The notes below the pieces were generated by a model. The model was not told the origin of the DNA. It did no database searches and saw only the letters and a program-made list of their open reading frames with translations. This document shows, piece after piece, positions 10,879 through 19,348 of a stretch of 48,815 bases of DNA (the first letter of the stretch is position 1; the number at the start of each line of letters is the position of its first letter). This DNA is from Chrysochromulina tobinii (taxonomy: Eukaryota; Haptophyta; Prymnesiales; Chrysochromulinaceae): NCBI GenBank assembly GCA_001275005.1, contig JWZX01003135.1, positions 1-48,815 on the forward strand, given 5' to 3'. The position numbers were made by a program, and so were the translations under genes.

Positions 10879-12870
10879 TCACATCGCCAGGTCGCCCTCT
10901 GCTGCAGGCACGCGGGTGGGCTTCGCCACGCTGGTTCTGCCGCTGGTCCCGCCGCTGGTGCGCCGGCCGGTGTAGTTGGATGCGAGGGCACCCTGGACTC
11001 CTCGCAGTCCCGACACTGCCGGTGCGCTCGCCGCGGTGGGCGCGGCAGCGAGATCGAAGAACACCAAGCCTGAAGCGGGCGCGCCGAGGTCCTCCGTCGC
11101 CTCCTGGAGCCACTCGGGCGTGTCGCCCGCTGTGTCGCCCTTGGGCTGCGCGTGACCCTGGGGCGTCTCAGGCACGGCCAGCTCATCGGGCAACAAAGGC
11201 GCAGGCGGGGGGTTCAGGTTGATCTGCTCCTGCAGGCAGACGACATCTGCTCTCACGAGGTCGAAGGAGACCATTGCATCAAGGCGCAGCTGCTCGATCT
11301 TTCCATCGGCGTGATTGAGGCCGTTGACGAGCTCTGCAGCAGGCGAGAGATGGACGACAGACCGTCACGGTACGATAGGGTCGTCAAAGGGGCAAGCGGG
11401 CAAGATTGGGATCGGTTAGGGGCGAAGGTGCCAGGGATTTGCGATACCGATGAAGTGCTCGCCGCGCTGCATCGATGCGGCCAGCTGCTCGCCATGCGCC
11501 ACCGCCGCCAAGTGCGTCGCTTCCGCGAGCGCCGCGGCGCTCGCAGCAGCTTCCTTAGCAGCTTGGATATCCATTGCGAAGCGACGGTCTACCAGCTTGC
11601 GGTCCGCCGCCACAGCCTTCGCCTCCGCGAACTGCCGTTCCAGATCTTTGAGGCCGCCGATGGCCCCGCCAACTGCAGACTGCAGCCCGGCGATCTGCGG
11701 CTGCACGCTCGCCAGCACAGCTTTGCTGTACTTGTGCGCCGCCGCCTCGGCCGCAGCGGCTGCGTGCGCCGCCTCCTGCCGTGCCTCACGCTGGCGAGCG
11801 AGCAGGCTGTCAATCCCAACACGCTGGAGAGCAGCGTCCGCCGTAGCCTTGCGAGAGGCATCCAACGCCTCGCGTGCAATGCGCGTGCAATCAGCGAGTC
11901 CCGATTGCGCCGCGGCAGCGGCAGCGAGCGCCCGCGCCGCGTCAGCGAGTGCCCGGTCCGCAGTCGTTTGCGCACCGAGCGCCACGTTGGCCACGGCCTC
12001 AGAGGCAACGAGCGCCCGGTCCGCAGTCGTTTGCGCACCGAGCGCCACGTTGGCCACGGCCTCGGAGGCAGCGAGCGCCCGGTCCGCAGTCGCTTGCGCA
12101 CCGAGCGCCACGTTGGCCACGGCGTCGATCTTCGCGAGCGCCACGTTGGCCACGGCGTCGAACTTCGCCTTGTTCGCGATGACCATGTTGCGAAGTTCGT
12201 GGTGGTCGTTGCGAAGTTCGTCGTGGTCGTCGCGAAGTCCGTCGTGGTCGTCACGCAACGCCTCGACCGCAATGCGCAGCTCCTCATGCTCGAGGCGCTG
12301 AGCTTCAAAGCGCGCGCGGGTGACCGGGACCATGCTCGCGAGGATGCCCAGCTCGCCCCCGGCGGTCTTCTTGAGCCACTCCTCATGCGCGCGCGTCGAG
12401 GAGGGCGTGGTCGTCTTGATGTGGAGCTCGCCCATGTCCTCAATGAGCCACGCGAGGATGGGGAGGTCCAGGCGCGAGAGAGTCATAGTCTGGTCGCGCA
12501 CGTCCTCCAGCAGCCGCCGATGCGCCGGCGACCCGTAGCTCACTCGGCGGACACTATGGGTCTCGACGCTGCCTTTGGGGTCCGTGACCGAGATCGTGCC
12601 GTCGGGGAGGTCGCCGGGCGCCTCCAGGATCTGCATCAGGCGACCCCAGGAGGACCGCGTCGCCTTCCCCGACGACGACGTGAAGGGCACCGTTGTGAAG
12701 TCGCGCAGCACCTTGGTCGGGTCGTTCGGATCCACGATGTGCAAGTGGCCCGCATTGTCGATGTCGCGCCAGAACCTTGGCTTTTTCGGGTCCAGTGCCG
12801 CTAGCTTACCGCTTTGCAGTCGGTGCGGACGCAGGGAAATGTTCGCCCCTTCCTTCGTCTCGATGCTCAT
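10879..12870 (-). CDS. long coiled-coil protein with heptad-phased repeats, unknown function
   Basis: Two exons, 11448-12870 and 10879-11333, joined across a GT-AG intron (11334-11447). The phase is 1 and the joined frame is open for 625 residues. The start is the first ATG (MSIETKEG); the open frame continues upstream only from non-ATG codons. Residues ~1-190 look globular (PRFWRDIDNAGHLHIVDPND). Then come four heptads (LRDDHDG, LRDDHDE, LRNDHHE, LRNMVIA). Three near-identical 21-residue repeats of the type EAVANVALGAQTTADRALVAS follow, exactly three heptads each. After that a long Ala-rich coiled coil runs to the tail. Such rods occur in structural and fibre proteins; no homologue is recognised. 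A mobile-element or viral-type structural origin cannot be excluded. Confidence 0.75.
11334..11447 (-). other. intron of the coiled-coil gene
   Basis: Donor GTATCG after ...CACTTCATCG; acceptor CTGCTGCAG before AGCTCGTC. Splicing restores one frame (GEHFI-ELVNGLNHADGK). The intron contains stops in that frame. It shows no repeat units, unlike the introns further right. Confidence 0.75.
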
Positions 12871-13282
12871 GGCAGCAGCTCGCGGCAGGCTCACGTGGAT
12901 CGGCCGGCACGTCTGGGGCTCTGGGCTCCGCACAGGTCGAGGTGACGCGAGGGTGTGCACTGCCTCTCCGCTCGCAGCGTAGAGCGTATGAATGCATGCA
13001 GTGAATGAATGGACGGAACTTGGACACACTCAGTTGGCAGTGAAACTGTGAAAAAACTGGACGTCAGCTATGGCGTGTCGGCGGCACGTCGACGCACGAT
13101 AGGGGGTGGCGCCAGCGGTGGAGCAGCACCAGGTGGTCCAGCCAATGGGGAGGGTTTGGCGTGAGTGTGTCTGGTTTCGTACACCATGTGTGGGTTTGTA
13201 TGCTGAACCCCTGATTGGCACTAATCGGTGTTACAATAACTATCTATACGTATACCCACGTCGAGCATGGTTGCTCTAGCGT
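12871..13282. other. intergenic between two minus-strand genes
   Basis: The frame upstream of the coiled-coil ATG stays open to ~13029 without another ATG. The rest (13030-13282) has no coding signal on either strand. The ligase catalytic domain expected downstream of the neighbouring fragment is not here. Confidence 0.5.
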
Positions 13283-13946
13283 CTAGGCTAATCTAGGCTG
13301 GGACGGGACATGCCGGTCTGTCGACCAATCGGGGCGAAGCCGGTGGCCCCCCGACTGCGCATCCTTGGCATGTGAGAGGAGGTAGCACAGCGCCTCCAGA
13401 TCCGCGGCGCACGCGTCCAGCGCGAGCGGCGCGCGCATCGCATTCCTGAGTGCGAGCTCCTTTGCCAGCCGTGAGCGTGTAGCTGAGACGGCGTCGAGCG
13501 CAGCCGCGACGTGCGCGTACGGCACTGGCGTACCCGGTTGCCAGCCCGCCCGAAGCGGTTGGTACTGCGCGAGCGGCAGGCTCAGGTCGGGCGGCGGCCC
13601 GTCGTCCATGGCAAGCTGGACGGACAGCTGCTGCGACGGCCTGGCGGGCGGGCGTCGGCGCGGCATGAGGGACTGATGGCACTGAGGCGGCCGTGGATGG
13701 CGCTGCGGAGACCGCCGATGGCGCTGCGGCGGGCGCTCCTCTCCCGGCGCCGTTGCCGCCGCCGCCGAAGAAGGCAGCAATGCCGCGCTGCTTGCCTGCT
13801 GGTGGCTGCTTGCGCTTGCCTGTGACCTAGGGCTGAGCGGAAGCTGGCGGTCCGAGTCGAGGAAGAGCCGCACCGCACAGCTCGCACGTCGTAGCGTCCT
13901 GGTTCCTCGTGAGCAATGTGCAGCGAGGGCATGAGCGCTCAGCCAT
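13283..13946 (-). pseudogene. DNA ligase I-like N-terminal fragment: zinc finger + PIP box + ligase N-domain, catalytic part absent
   Basis: Model: exons 13874-13946, 13683-13819 and 13283-13630, with introns of 54 and 52 nt (GTGCGG...GTCACAG; GTGCCA...GTCGCAG). Phases agree and give 185 residues. It starts MAERSCPRC and carries a RanBP2-type zinc finger, CPRC-x11-CELC. Next is QRGIAAFF, a full PCNA-interacting PIP box (QxxIxxFF). Then GWQPGTPVPYAHVAAALDAV...LALDACAADLEALCYLLS matches the start of the DNA ligase I N-terminal domain (compare the family pattern W-KPG-VPY...LLP-YL). The frame then leaves the family pattern and stops at 13283. No adenylation (KxDG) or OB domain follows within the window. 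Either a truncated gene or an expressed PCNA-binding fragment; the second intron is the least certain part. Confidence 0.6.
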
Positions 13947-14081
13947 CGTGCTCGGCTGGTGATCAGACAGCGAGGCCACGACGCGGCATTTTTGGTGGGT
14001 GGCCAAATCCCAAAAGAAGTTAGAATTCCTATGAATGAGAGAGGCTCACATTCATAACTTGCCAGATATAGGTGGACTTGC

Positions 14082-14129
14082 CAACACGGCGTTTTGTACC
14101 CGTGCGCACGGGTACAAAACGCCGTGTTG
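14082..14129. repeat. perfect 48-bp palindrome with no spacer
   Basis: The arm CAACACGGCGTTTTGTACCC plus GTGC is followed directly by its exact reverse complement, 24 bp per arm. It can form a cruciform in DNA or a hairpin in RNA. It lies about 135 bp upstream of the start of the ligase-like fragment. Confidence 0.95.
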
Positions 14130-14337
14130 AGCACAAACATCGAGTGAGCACGACTCGAGGGGAGATTCCCTGGGGGCAATCTTCTCCTCGTCCACGTACG
14201 TCGATCTCAGCCCCACATGTACATGTCAAATTGAATTTTGGCAATATTGAGTGAAAATCACTGGAACATCTCAGCTCGTTACGTACGGGGCTAATTGAAT
14301 GGGTATACGAGTTAGGTCTGGTGGGGGGTTGCTTGGC

Positions 14338-14859
14338 AACCAAGTAAACCCCAAGACTCCAAACTTGCCTTCGCGTTGTACGAGATTGTACGAGACTCAC
14401 CCCCGTGCACCGCCGCGATTTACATGTACTTTGATGTCCCCAATACCCAAACCAGGGGCCGTCCCCAACCAAGTAAACCCCAAGACTCCAAACTCGCCTT
14501 CGCGTTGTACACCCCCGTGCACCGCGATTTACAAGTTTGTAGTAGGCGTTCCGTTCCGCAACCATTCCAATGCCTACCTTTTATCTTGCTCCACCAACCC
14601 TCGTGGTCTCCAATAAACTGGGCGAGAAACTGGGCGAGATTGCCTTACTGGGCGACCGCCGACCGGTACTTTGCGACGGTACACTTTGCGACCGGTACTG
14701 TGCGACGTTGTGTCTCCAAACCAGGGCTGCCGTCCCCAACCAAGTAACCCCCAAGACTCCAAACTCGCCTTCGCGTTATACGATTTACATGTGCGTAGTA
14801 GGCGTTTCGTTCCGCAACCATTCCAATGCCTATCATTAATCTTGCTCCACCAACTCTCG
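14338..14859. repeat. imperfect ~260-bp repeat, with a third copy of one segment
   Basis: The segment AACCAAGTAAACCCCAAGAC plus about 25 following bases occurs at 14338, 14467 and 14738. The segment AGTAGGCGTTCCGTTCCGCA plus ~40 further bases occurs at ~14541 and ~14797. So one composite unit is duplicated at a spacing of about 256-271 bp, and its first part occurs a third time. No coding potential or terminal structures of a known element are seen. Confidence 0.8.
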
Positions 14860-15039
14860 CCGTGGTCGTAGTCGAGATCGAGCTGATGACGCAGCTCATC
14901 ATCTTGATGGCCTCGTGTCCTCATAGGCGAGATCGGGCTGATGACGTGTCCTCCTAGGCTGATGACGTGCTCATCATGAGAGCACGAGGCCGTCAAGCTG
15001 ATGAGGCGCCATCAAGCTGGTGAGGTCATCAGGCGGAGT

Positions 15040-15648
15040 TCACAGGGCTCCGACGAGATGAGGCGGAGGCGGGGGGACCCCGCACGGCAGGCAGACCCGA
15101 GGCTTGCCGAACACGCATTTCTTATCAAGAGCGCCGAAGGAGCTGAAGAGGGTACGGAAGAGCACGAAGGTATTCTCAATGTCGGCCACGCCCACCTGAT
15201 GAGCGAGGCCATCGGGGAGACACACTCAGCGCCGTCATCATGGGGGCTCCGGCCATGTAATCTCCGGAATCTCGGGGACGATCTCGGGGAGGAAATCTCG
15301 GGGATGCAATCTCGTGGACGCGATCTCGGGGATGCGATCTCGGGGATGCAATCTCGGGGGCGCAATCTCGGGGATGCAATCTCGGGGATGCAATCTCGGG
15401 GATGCGATCTCGAGGTCCCATCCAGCCCCCTACCGTCTCCCGGATCGAATGCATCGACCAGCACGCGGCGCCGAGGTCGACAGTTCGAATGCCCGTGCGG
15501 CTCGAGATGATCGGACCAATCGTCGATCCGCATGGGCAGTCGTTCTTCACCATGAACTCCTGCGGGTCCTCGTGGGCCATCAGTGGTCATCAGAGTGCAT
15601 CAATGGTCATCAGAGCAGCAGCAGCACCACCACCACCAGCAGTGGCAG

Positions 15649-15689
<41 letters not shown>

Positions 15690-16659
15690 CCACCACCACC
15701 ACCACCAGCAGCAGCAGCAGCAGCAGCACCAGCAGCACCAGCAGTGGCAGCAGCAGCAGCAGCCGCAGCAGCAGCAGCAGCAGCAGTGGCAGCAGCAGCA
15801 GCAGCAGCGTCACCTGCACGCTGATACCAGCACGGCGCGCGAGCTCGCGCACGACGAAACCACTCTCGCCGTTGGTCGCGTAGCGCTGGTTGTCGTTCGT
15901 CTTGATGACAGTCCCCTTGTTCAGTTTGGGCGCGTGTGCCGACTGGCAGAGGTCGAGGAGCGGCTCAATCAGTCGAAATCAGTCGAAATCAGTCGCGATC
16001 AGTCGCGATTGGTCGCAATCGGTCGCAATCGGTCGTAATCGGACGCAATCAGTCGCAATCAGTCGCGATCAGTCGCGATCAGTCGCAGTCGGTCGCAATC
16101 GGTCGCAAGCAGTCGCGATCAGTCGCAATCGGTCGGAATCAGTCGCAGTCGGTCGCAATCGGTCGCAATCGGTCGCAATCAGTCCACCTGGTGCTTCTCC
16201 GCGTAGTTGGGATGGACGGCGTGCGCAGCGTCCGCCGAGATGAGAAAGCTGCGACGGTTGGACATCAAAAGAGACTCGGCGGCGGCGTGCGGCTCGTCCG
16301 GGGCGAAGCATGACGAGACGCGCTGCATGGACTCACTCATGATCGGTCCACCGGCGCCCGTGGTCGAGTCCGAGCCCACCTCTTCATGATCGAACAGTGC
16401 GACCATACACACATCGTCTGCGCTCGGCGGGGCCTCGTCCGCATGCACCATCAGCGCACGCAGCGACGTGTAGCAGTGTAGCAGGTTGTCGAGGCGAGGG
16501 GCCGAGAGGAGCTCCGAGCGCAGACCCCAGATCTGCGACGGCTGCGTGTCGCACAGCGTCATCTCGAAGTCGAAGATCGCCCCGATCTCGCAGTCGAGCT
16601 CGGCCGCGAGGACCTGCAGCAGCTCCGGGCAATGGCGTTCGTCCATGCCCGGCTCGGCC

Positions 16660-16691
<32 letters not shown>

Positions 16692-17306
16692 CTCGGCCGC
16701 CGCGGCCGCGGGCTTGTTCACTGCCTCGGAGATCAACCCGAGGATCGGTTGCAGGTGCGTCTCGGGGTTCGGCGCAAACTTGCCGCGCTCGTCGGCGGAC
16801 GTCAGGTGGATACACAGGTTGGGGATGCGAAGCAGCGGCCGGCGCACGTGGACGAGCTTCTTGGCAAAGGAGCCGTCCGCCTCCTTGACGATCACGGATC
16901 CCGCGAGGCTCAGCTCGCGGTCGAACCACGTGTGCCACAGCCCGCCACCGTATGCCTCCACGTTGATCTGGATGCACCCGTGGGCGCTCTTCTTGGAGCA
17001 CGGCTTGAGCTTGAGCACGGGCGAGTCCGTGTGCGCGCCCACGATGTTGAAGCCATTACCCGCCGCAAACGCCGCGCCGATGAAGAAGGCCACGAGCGTG
17101 CCGCCCCGGACGAAGAAGTACTTGCCGCCCGGCTTGAGCAGCGGACGCCACGCGTCAGTCTCCACAAGCTCGACAAAGCCCGCCGCGAGCAGCATCGCGC
17201 CCCCCTTGGCGCACATGTGGAAGGGCGTGGGCGAAGCGTCGATGAACGTGATCAGTTCCTCCGCGAGCAAATGCGCCGTGGCCATCGGAGGAAGCCCTGT
17301 CGCCAT
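15040..17306 (-). CDS. DNPEP: aspartyl aminopeptidase (peptidase family M18)
   Basis: Exons 16188-17306, 15814-15942, 15434-15559 and 15040-15195, all phase 0, give 509 residues. This cytosolic zinc enzyme removes N-terminal Asp/Glu. Family metal and catalytic residues are all present: H92 (GAHTDSP), D273 (PRLDNL), E308/E309 (FDHEEVGS), D359 (ISADAAH) and H453 (WSMHSIRET). The exon joins fall in conserved text ([53 protein letters not shown]), which supports the splicing. A poly-Ala/poly-Gly insert (residues ~200-217) interrupts the fold in a loop. The start is the first ATG; a TTG-initiated extension was not used. The last ~25 residues ([12 protein letters not shown]...) are unlike the family end. 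All three introns are repetitive. Confidence 0.92.
15196..15433 (-). other. introner-like intron 3 of DNPEP
   Basis: Donor GTAGGG, acceptor GATGGCCTCGCTCATCAG. The body is mostly CGAGATTGCATCCC-type tandem units. The 3' end matches introns in the transporter and channel genes. Confidence 0.85.
15560..15813 (-). other. intron 2 of DNPEP, a CTG/CTT-rich microsatellite
   Basis: Donor GTGACG, acceptor GACCCGCAG. On the sense strand about 200 bases are CTG repeats with interruptions (GTG, CTT, CGG). The last ~45 bases before the acceptor return to CTGATGACC-type units. At 254 nt it is not a multiple of three. Confidence 0.85.
15943..16187 (-). other. intron 1 of DNPEP, CTGATTGCGACC tandem repeat
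   Basis: Donor GTGGAC, acceptor CTCTGCCAG. The body is about 20 copies of a 10-12 bp unit such as GATTGCGACC, each carrying a CTGAY or CCGAT core. Confidence 0.85.
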
Positions 17307-18047
17307 GTTTCCGAGCAGGCGCAATAATTACATCCCTCATCAAGGGGGCGTCGCGGCCTTTTCGTTTCCCCTTAGAGCGGGGGGCCTGTCGCGAGCTGCT
17401 GCCGGCGAAAATTCCACGTCTGTCACGTCGAGTGCACTATTCGGGACTACTACAGACTGAGATAGATTCGTACTACGAAGTCAGTAACTATGCTGTATTT
17501 CTCAGAGAAGCCCCAGGATTATAACCACACATGAGATTCAGTTCAGTTCAGTTTCTTCGCGGTCCCCCCACGCTCACTCCACCACCGTCTCAACGGACGG
17601 CTCCGCTCCCCTCGGTCAACACAAGTACCTGAGTACTCGCTCGCTCGGGCTACTCAATTTCGCATTTTTCGCTAGTGAGGTCGGTCTCTCCCAGCACACA
17701 GTGTGATCTCTGGTGCTCGCTGCCCTATACTACCAGGCGGGATTGTGACAGGCAATCAGGTGGGGGGTGGGGGGAGGGGTGGGGGGTGGGGTTTTGTCAA
17801 CCGTCATCATATCTCTGCCGTCGTTGTAACAAGCCTCGAACTTCCAAAAACCCAGTCGCTCCACTCCCACGCGTTTTCATACACCCACGCCGCTCGCAAG
17901 TTCCGCGCGTGCCGGTTTACGCGCTCGCAGCTTCACGCGGAGATGCACTCACACGTGGCCAGCCGGCAAGCGCCAATGCAGTCTGGGGCTCCGCCTCTAG
18001 ATGCGATCTCGAGGGCTTGAGGAGCGATCTCGATGGCCGAGGCCAAT
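17307..18047. other. intergenic, 5' flank of DNPEP
   Basis: About 740 bp between two minus-strand genes with no convincing ORF. It contains the G-run tract at 17759-17792 and a short CAGTT repeat near 17540. The 3' third probably includes the hydrolase 3' UTR. Confidence 0.5.
17759..17792 (+). other. G-rich tract, G-quadruplex candidate
   Basis: Five G-runs of 4-6 bases, separated by single T or A bases, on the plus strand. The pattern fits an intramolecular G-quadruplex. It lies ~450 bp upstream of DNPEP, with the G-runs on that gene's template strand. Confidence 0.6.
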
Positions 18048-19268
18048 TCAGTCAGGGGCTCGGCCGGCTCGGGTGAGCAGGCGGCGCGTCTCGTAGTGCA
18101 GCGCTGCCTCGGCGGCTTTGTCGCCCATCAGGCCGAAGCTATGCGAGCCGTGGATCCGCAGCGCCGTCAGAGGGACGCCGTCACGCCGCAGCAGCCGCAC
18201 CAACTCATACCCCTCGTCACGGAATGGGTCGGCGAGCGCGACAGCGACGACCGCCGACGGAAGACCCTTGAACGAGCCCGCGAGCAGGTTAAAGCGGGGA
18301 TCCGCCGAGTCTGCAGCACGTCGTGGCGAGTAACACTCCCACCAGAGCTGCATGATAGTCGTCGGCAGAGCCGCAAGGGTGCCATAGTCGCGAAAGCTCT
18401 GTGATGTCATCGACGGTGCCACCATCGGGACCGCCGCGACGACGCCGCGCACGTCGACGCCGTGCTCCACTGCTGTCCGGGCGCCCACGAGCGCCAAATT
18501 GGCGCCAGCGCTGAGGCCCCCCAGCACGATTCGAGTCGGGTCGATACGGAGCCGGGTCGCGTGCTGCGCCAGGTGCTGCACCGCGTACCACGCATCGTCC
18601 GGGGCGGCCGGGAAAGGGTGCTCCGGCGCGAGCCGGTACTCGACGCTCGCCAGCACCGCGCCGCTCCATGTCGCGGTGCGGCGCAGGCCGGGACCCCACA
18701 TGGCCACGTCGGCCCCGGCTGCCTCCCCGACCACCATCCCGCCGCCGTGAAACATTATGAAGAGCGGTAGCACTTCGTCGTCACCTGCCTCGCGTGGGCG
18801 ATACATTCGCACCTCAAGGTCACGCCCACCTTCCTGGTCGTGTGGCGGCCGGTGCACGAGCTCCATCTCGCACTCGCGCCACTTGCCGGCTTTCAGCTCA
18901 CCCTGCACAGCAACAGAACTCATCGCGTTCATGGAGTTGGCAGCGGCGCGGATTTTCGAAGCGTCGCGGTGGGAGTGAAGCCGCGCCATGCGAGGCATGA
19001 AGCCGAGCATGTGGAACGCGCAGCACAGGGCGTTGTCAACCACGCTCAGGTCCCTGCACCACGACCACCCATGCAGCAACCAAGCGACGAACAAGCAACT
19101 AACACCGCCGACAGCGGGGAGCCACGCGACGTTTGCGCCGTCGGCGACGCTCGCAGCAAGGCGAGCGAGGACAACGGAACCGGCGGCGGCGAGAAAGGGC
19201 GTGAACGCGACACAGGGCCGCGGTGGCAGCGGCGGTGCGTCGACGTCGAGGTTGCGCTTGGCGCTCAT
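18048..19268 (-). CDS. membrane-anchored alpha/beta hydrolase, hormone-sensitive lipase (fold-3) family
   Basis: 406 residues from the ATG just inside a TTG-extended frame. The N-terminus has two hydrophobic segments (residues ~19-42 and ~50-68), so it is probably an ER or other endomembrane enzyme with a cytosolic or lumenal catalytic domain. HSL-family hallmarks: HGGG oxyanion motif (174-177), GLSAG nucleophile elbow (S253), ADPFRDEG with catalytic D347, and HGSHSF with H376. Related enzymes hydrolyse acyl esters; the substrate here is unknown. Its ATG is only 80 bases from the stop of the upstream transporter-fusion gene on the same strand, so the spacer must hold both a terminator and a promoter. 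Confidence 0.88.
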   Translation of the reverse strand: MSAKRNLDVDAPPLPPRPCVAFTPFLAAAGSVVLARLAASVADGANVAWLPAVGGVSCLFVAWLLHGWSWCRDLSVVDNALCCAFHMLGFMPRMARLHSHRDASKIRAAANSMNAMSSVAVQGELKAGKWRECEMELVHRPPHDQEGGRDLEVRMYRPREAGDDEVLPLFIMFHGGGMVVGEAAGADVAMWGPGLRRTATWSGAVLASVEYRLAPEHPFPAAPDDAWYAVQHLAQHATRLRIDPTRIVLGGLSAGANLALVGARTAVEHGVDVRGVVAAVPMVAPSMTSQSFRDYGTLAALPTTIMQLWWECYSPRRAADSADPRFNLLAGSFKGLPSAVVAVALADPFRDEGYELVRLLRRDGVPLTALRIHGSHSFGLMGDKAAEAALHYETRRLLTRAGRAPD

Positions 19269-19348
19269 CAACTCGAGAAGCGAGCAGCTGGCCGCCCTGT
19301 TCGACGAAACACAATTCCATAACAGGCAAGTACAGGAGAGAGTTTGGG

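Larger units (their letters stand above)
13947..15039. other. non-coding region with palindrome and repeated segments
   Basis: About 1.1 kb with no supportable gene. Short minus-strand frames repeat a phrase like RRRVWSLGVYLVGDG, but only because the underlying DNA is repeated. It holds the palindrome at 14082-14129 and the repeats spanning 14338-14859. A stretch rich in GATGACGTG/CTGATGA motifs runs from 14880 to 15040. Confidence 0.6.

Noticed and set aside
11152..12804. 550-codon plus-strand ORF
   Set aside because: Antisense shadow of the coiled-coil gene. Its Arg-rich repeats mirror that gene's DNA repeats.
13830..13832. In-frame TAG between the zinc finger and PIP box as a disabling mutation
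   Set aside because: It lies inside a plausible 54-nt GT-AG intron whose removal joins the finger to the PIP box in frame.
14029..14565. 178-codon minus-strand ORF with WSLGVYLV repeats
   Set aside because: The repeated phrase follows from the duplicated non-coding DNA, and the frame crosses the perfect palindrome.
15583..16038. Poly-Gln/His plus-strand ORF
   Set aside because: It is the complement of the CTG-repeat intron of DNPEP, whose exons on both sides match the family.
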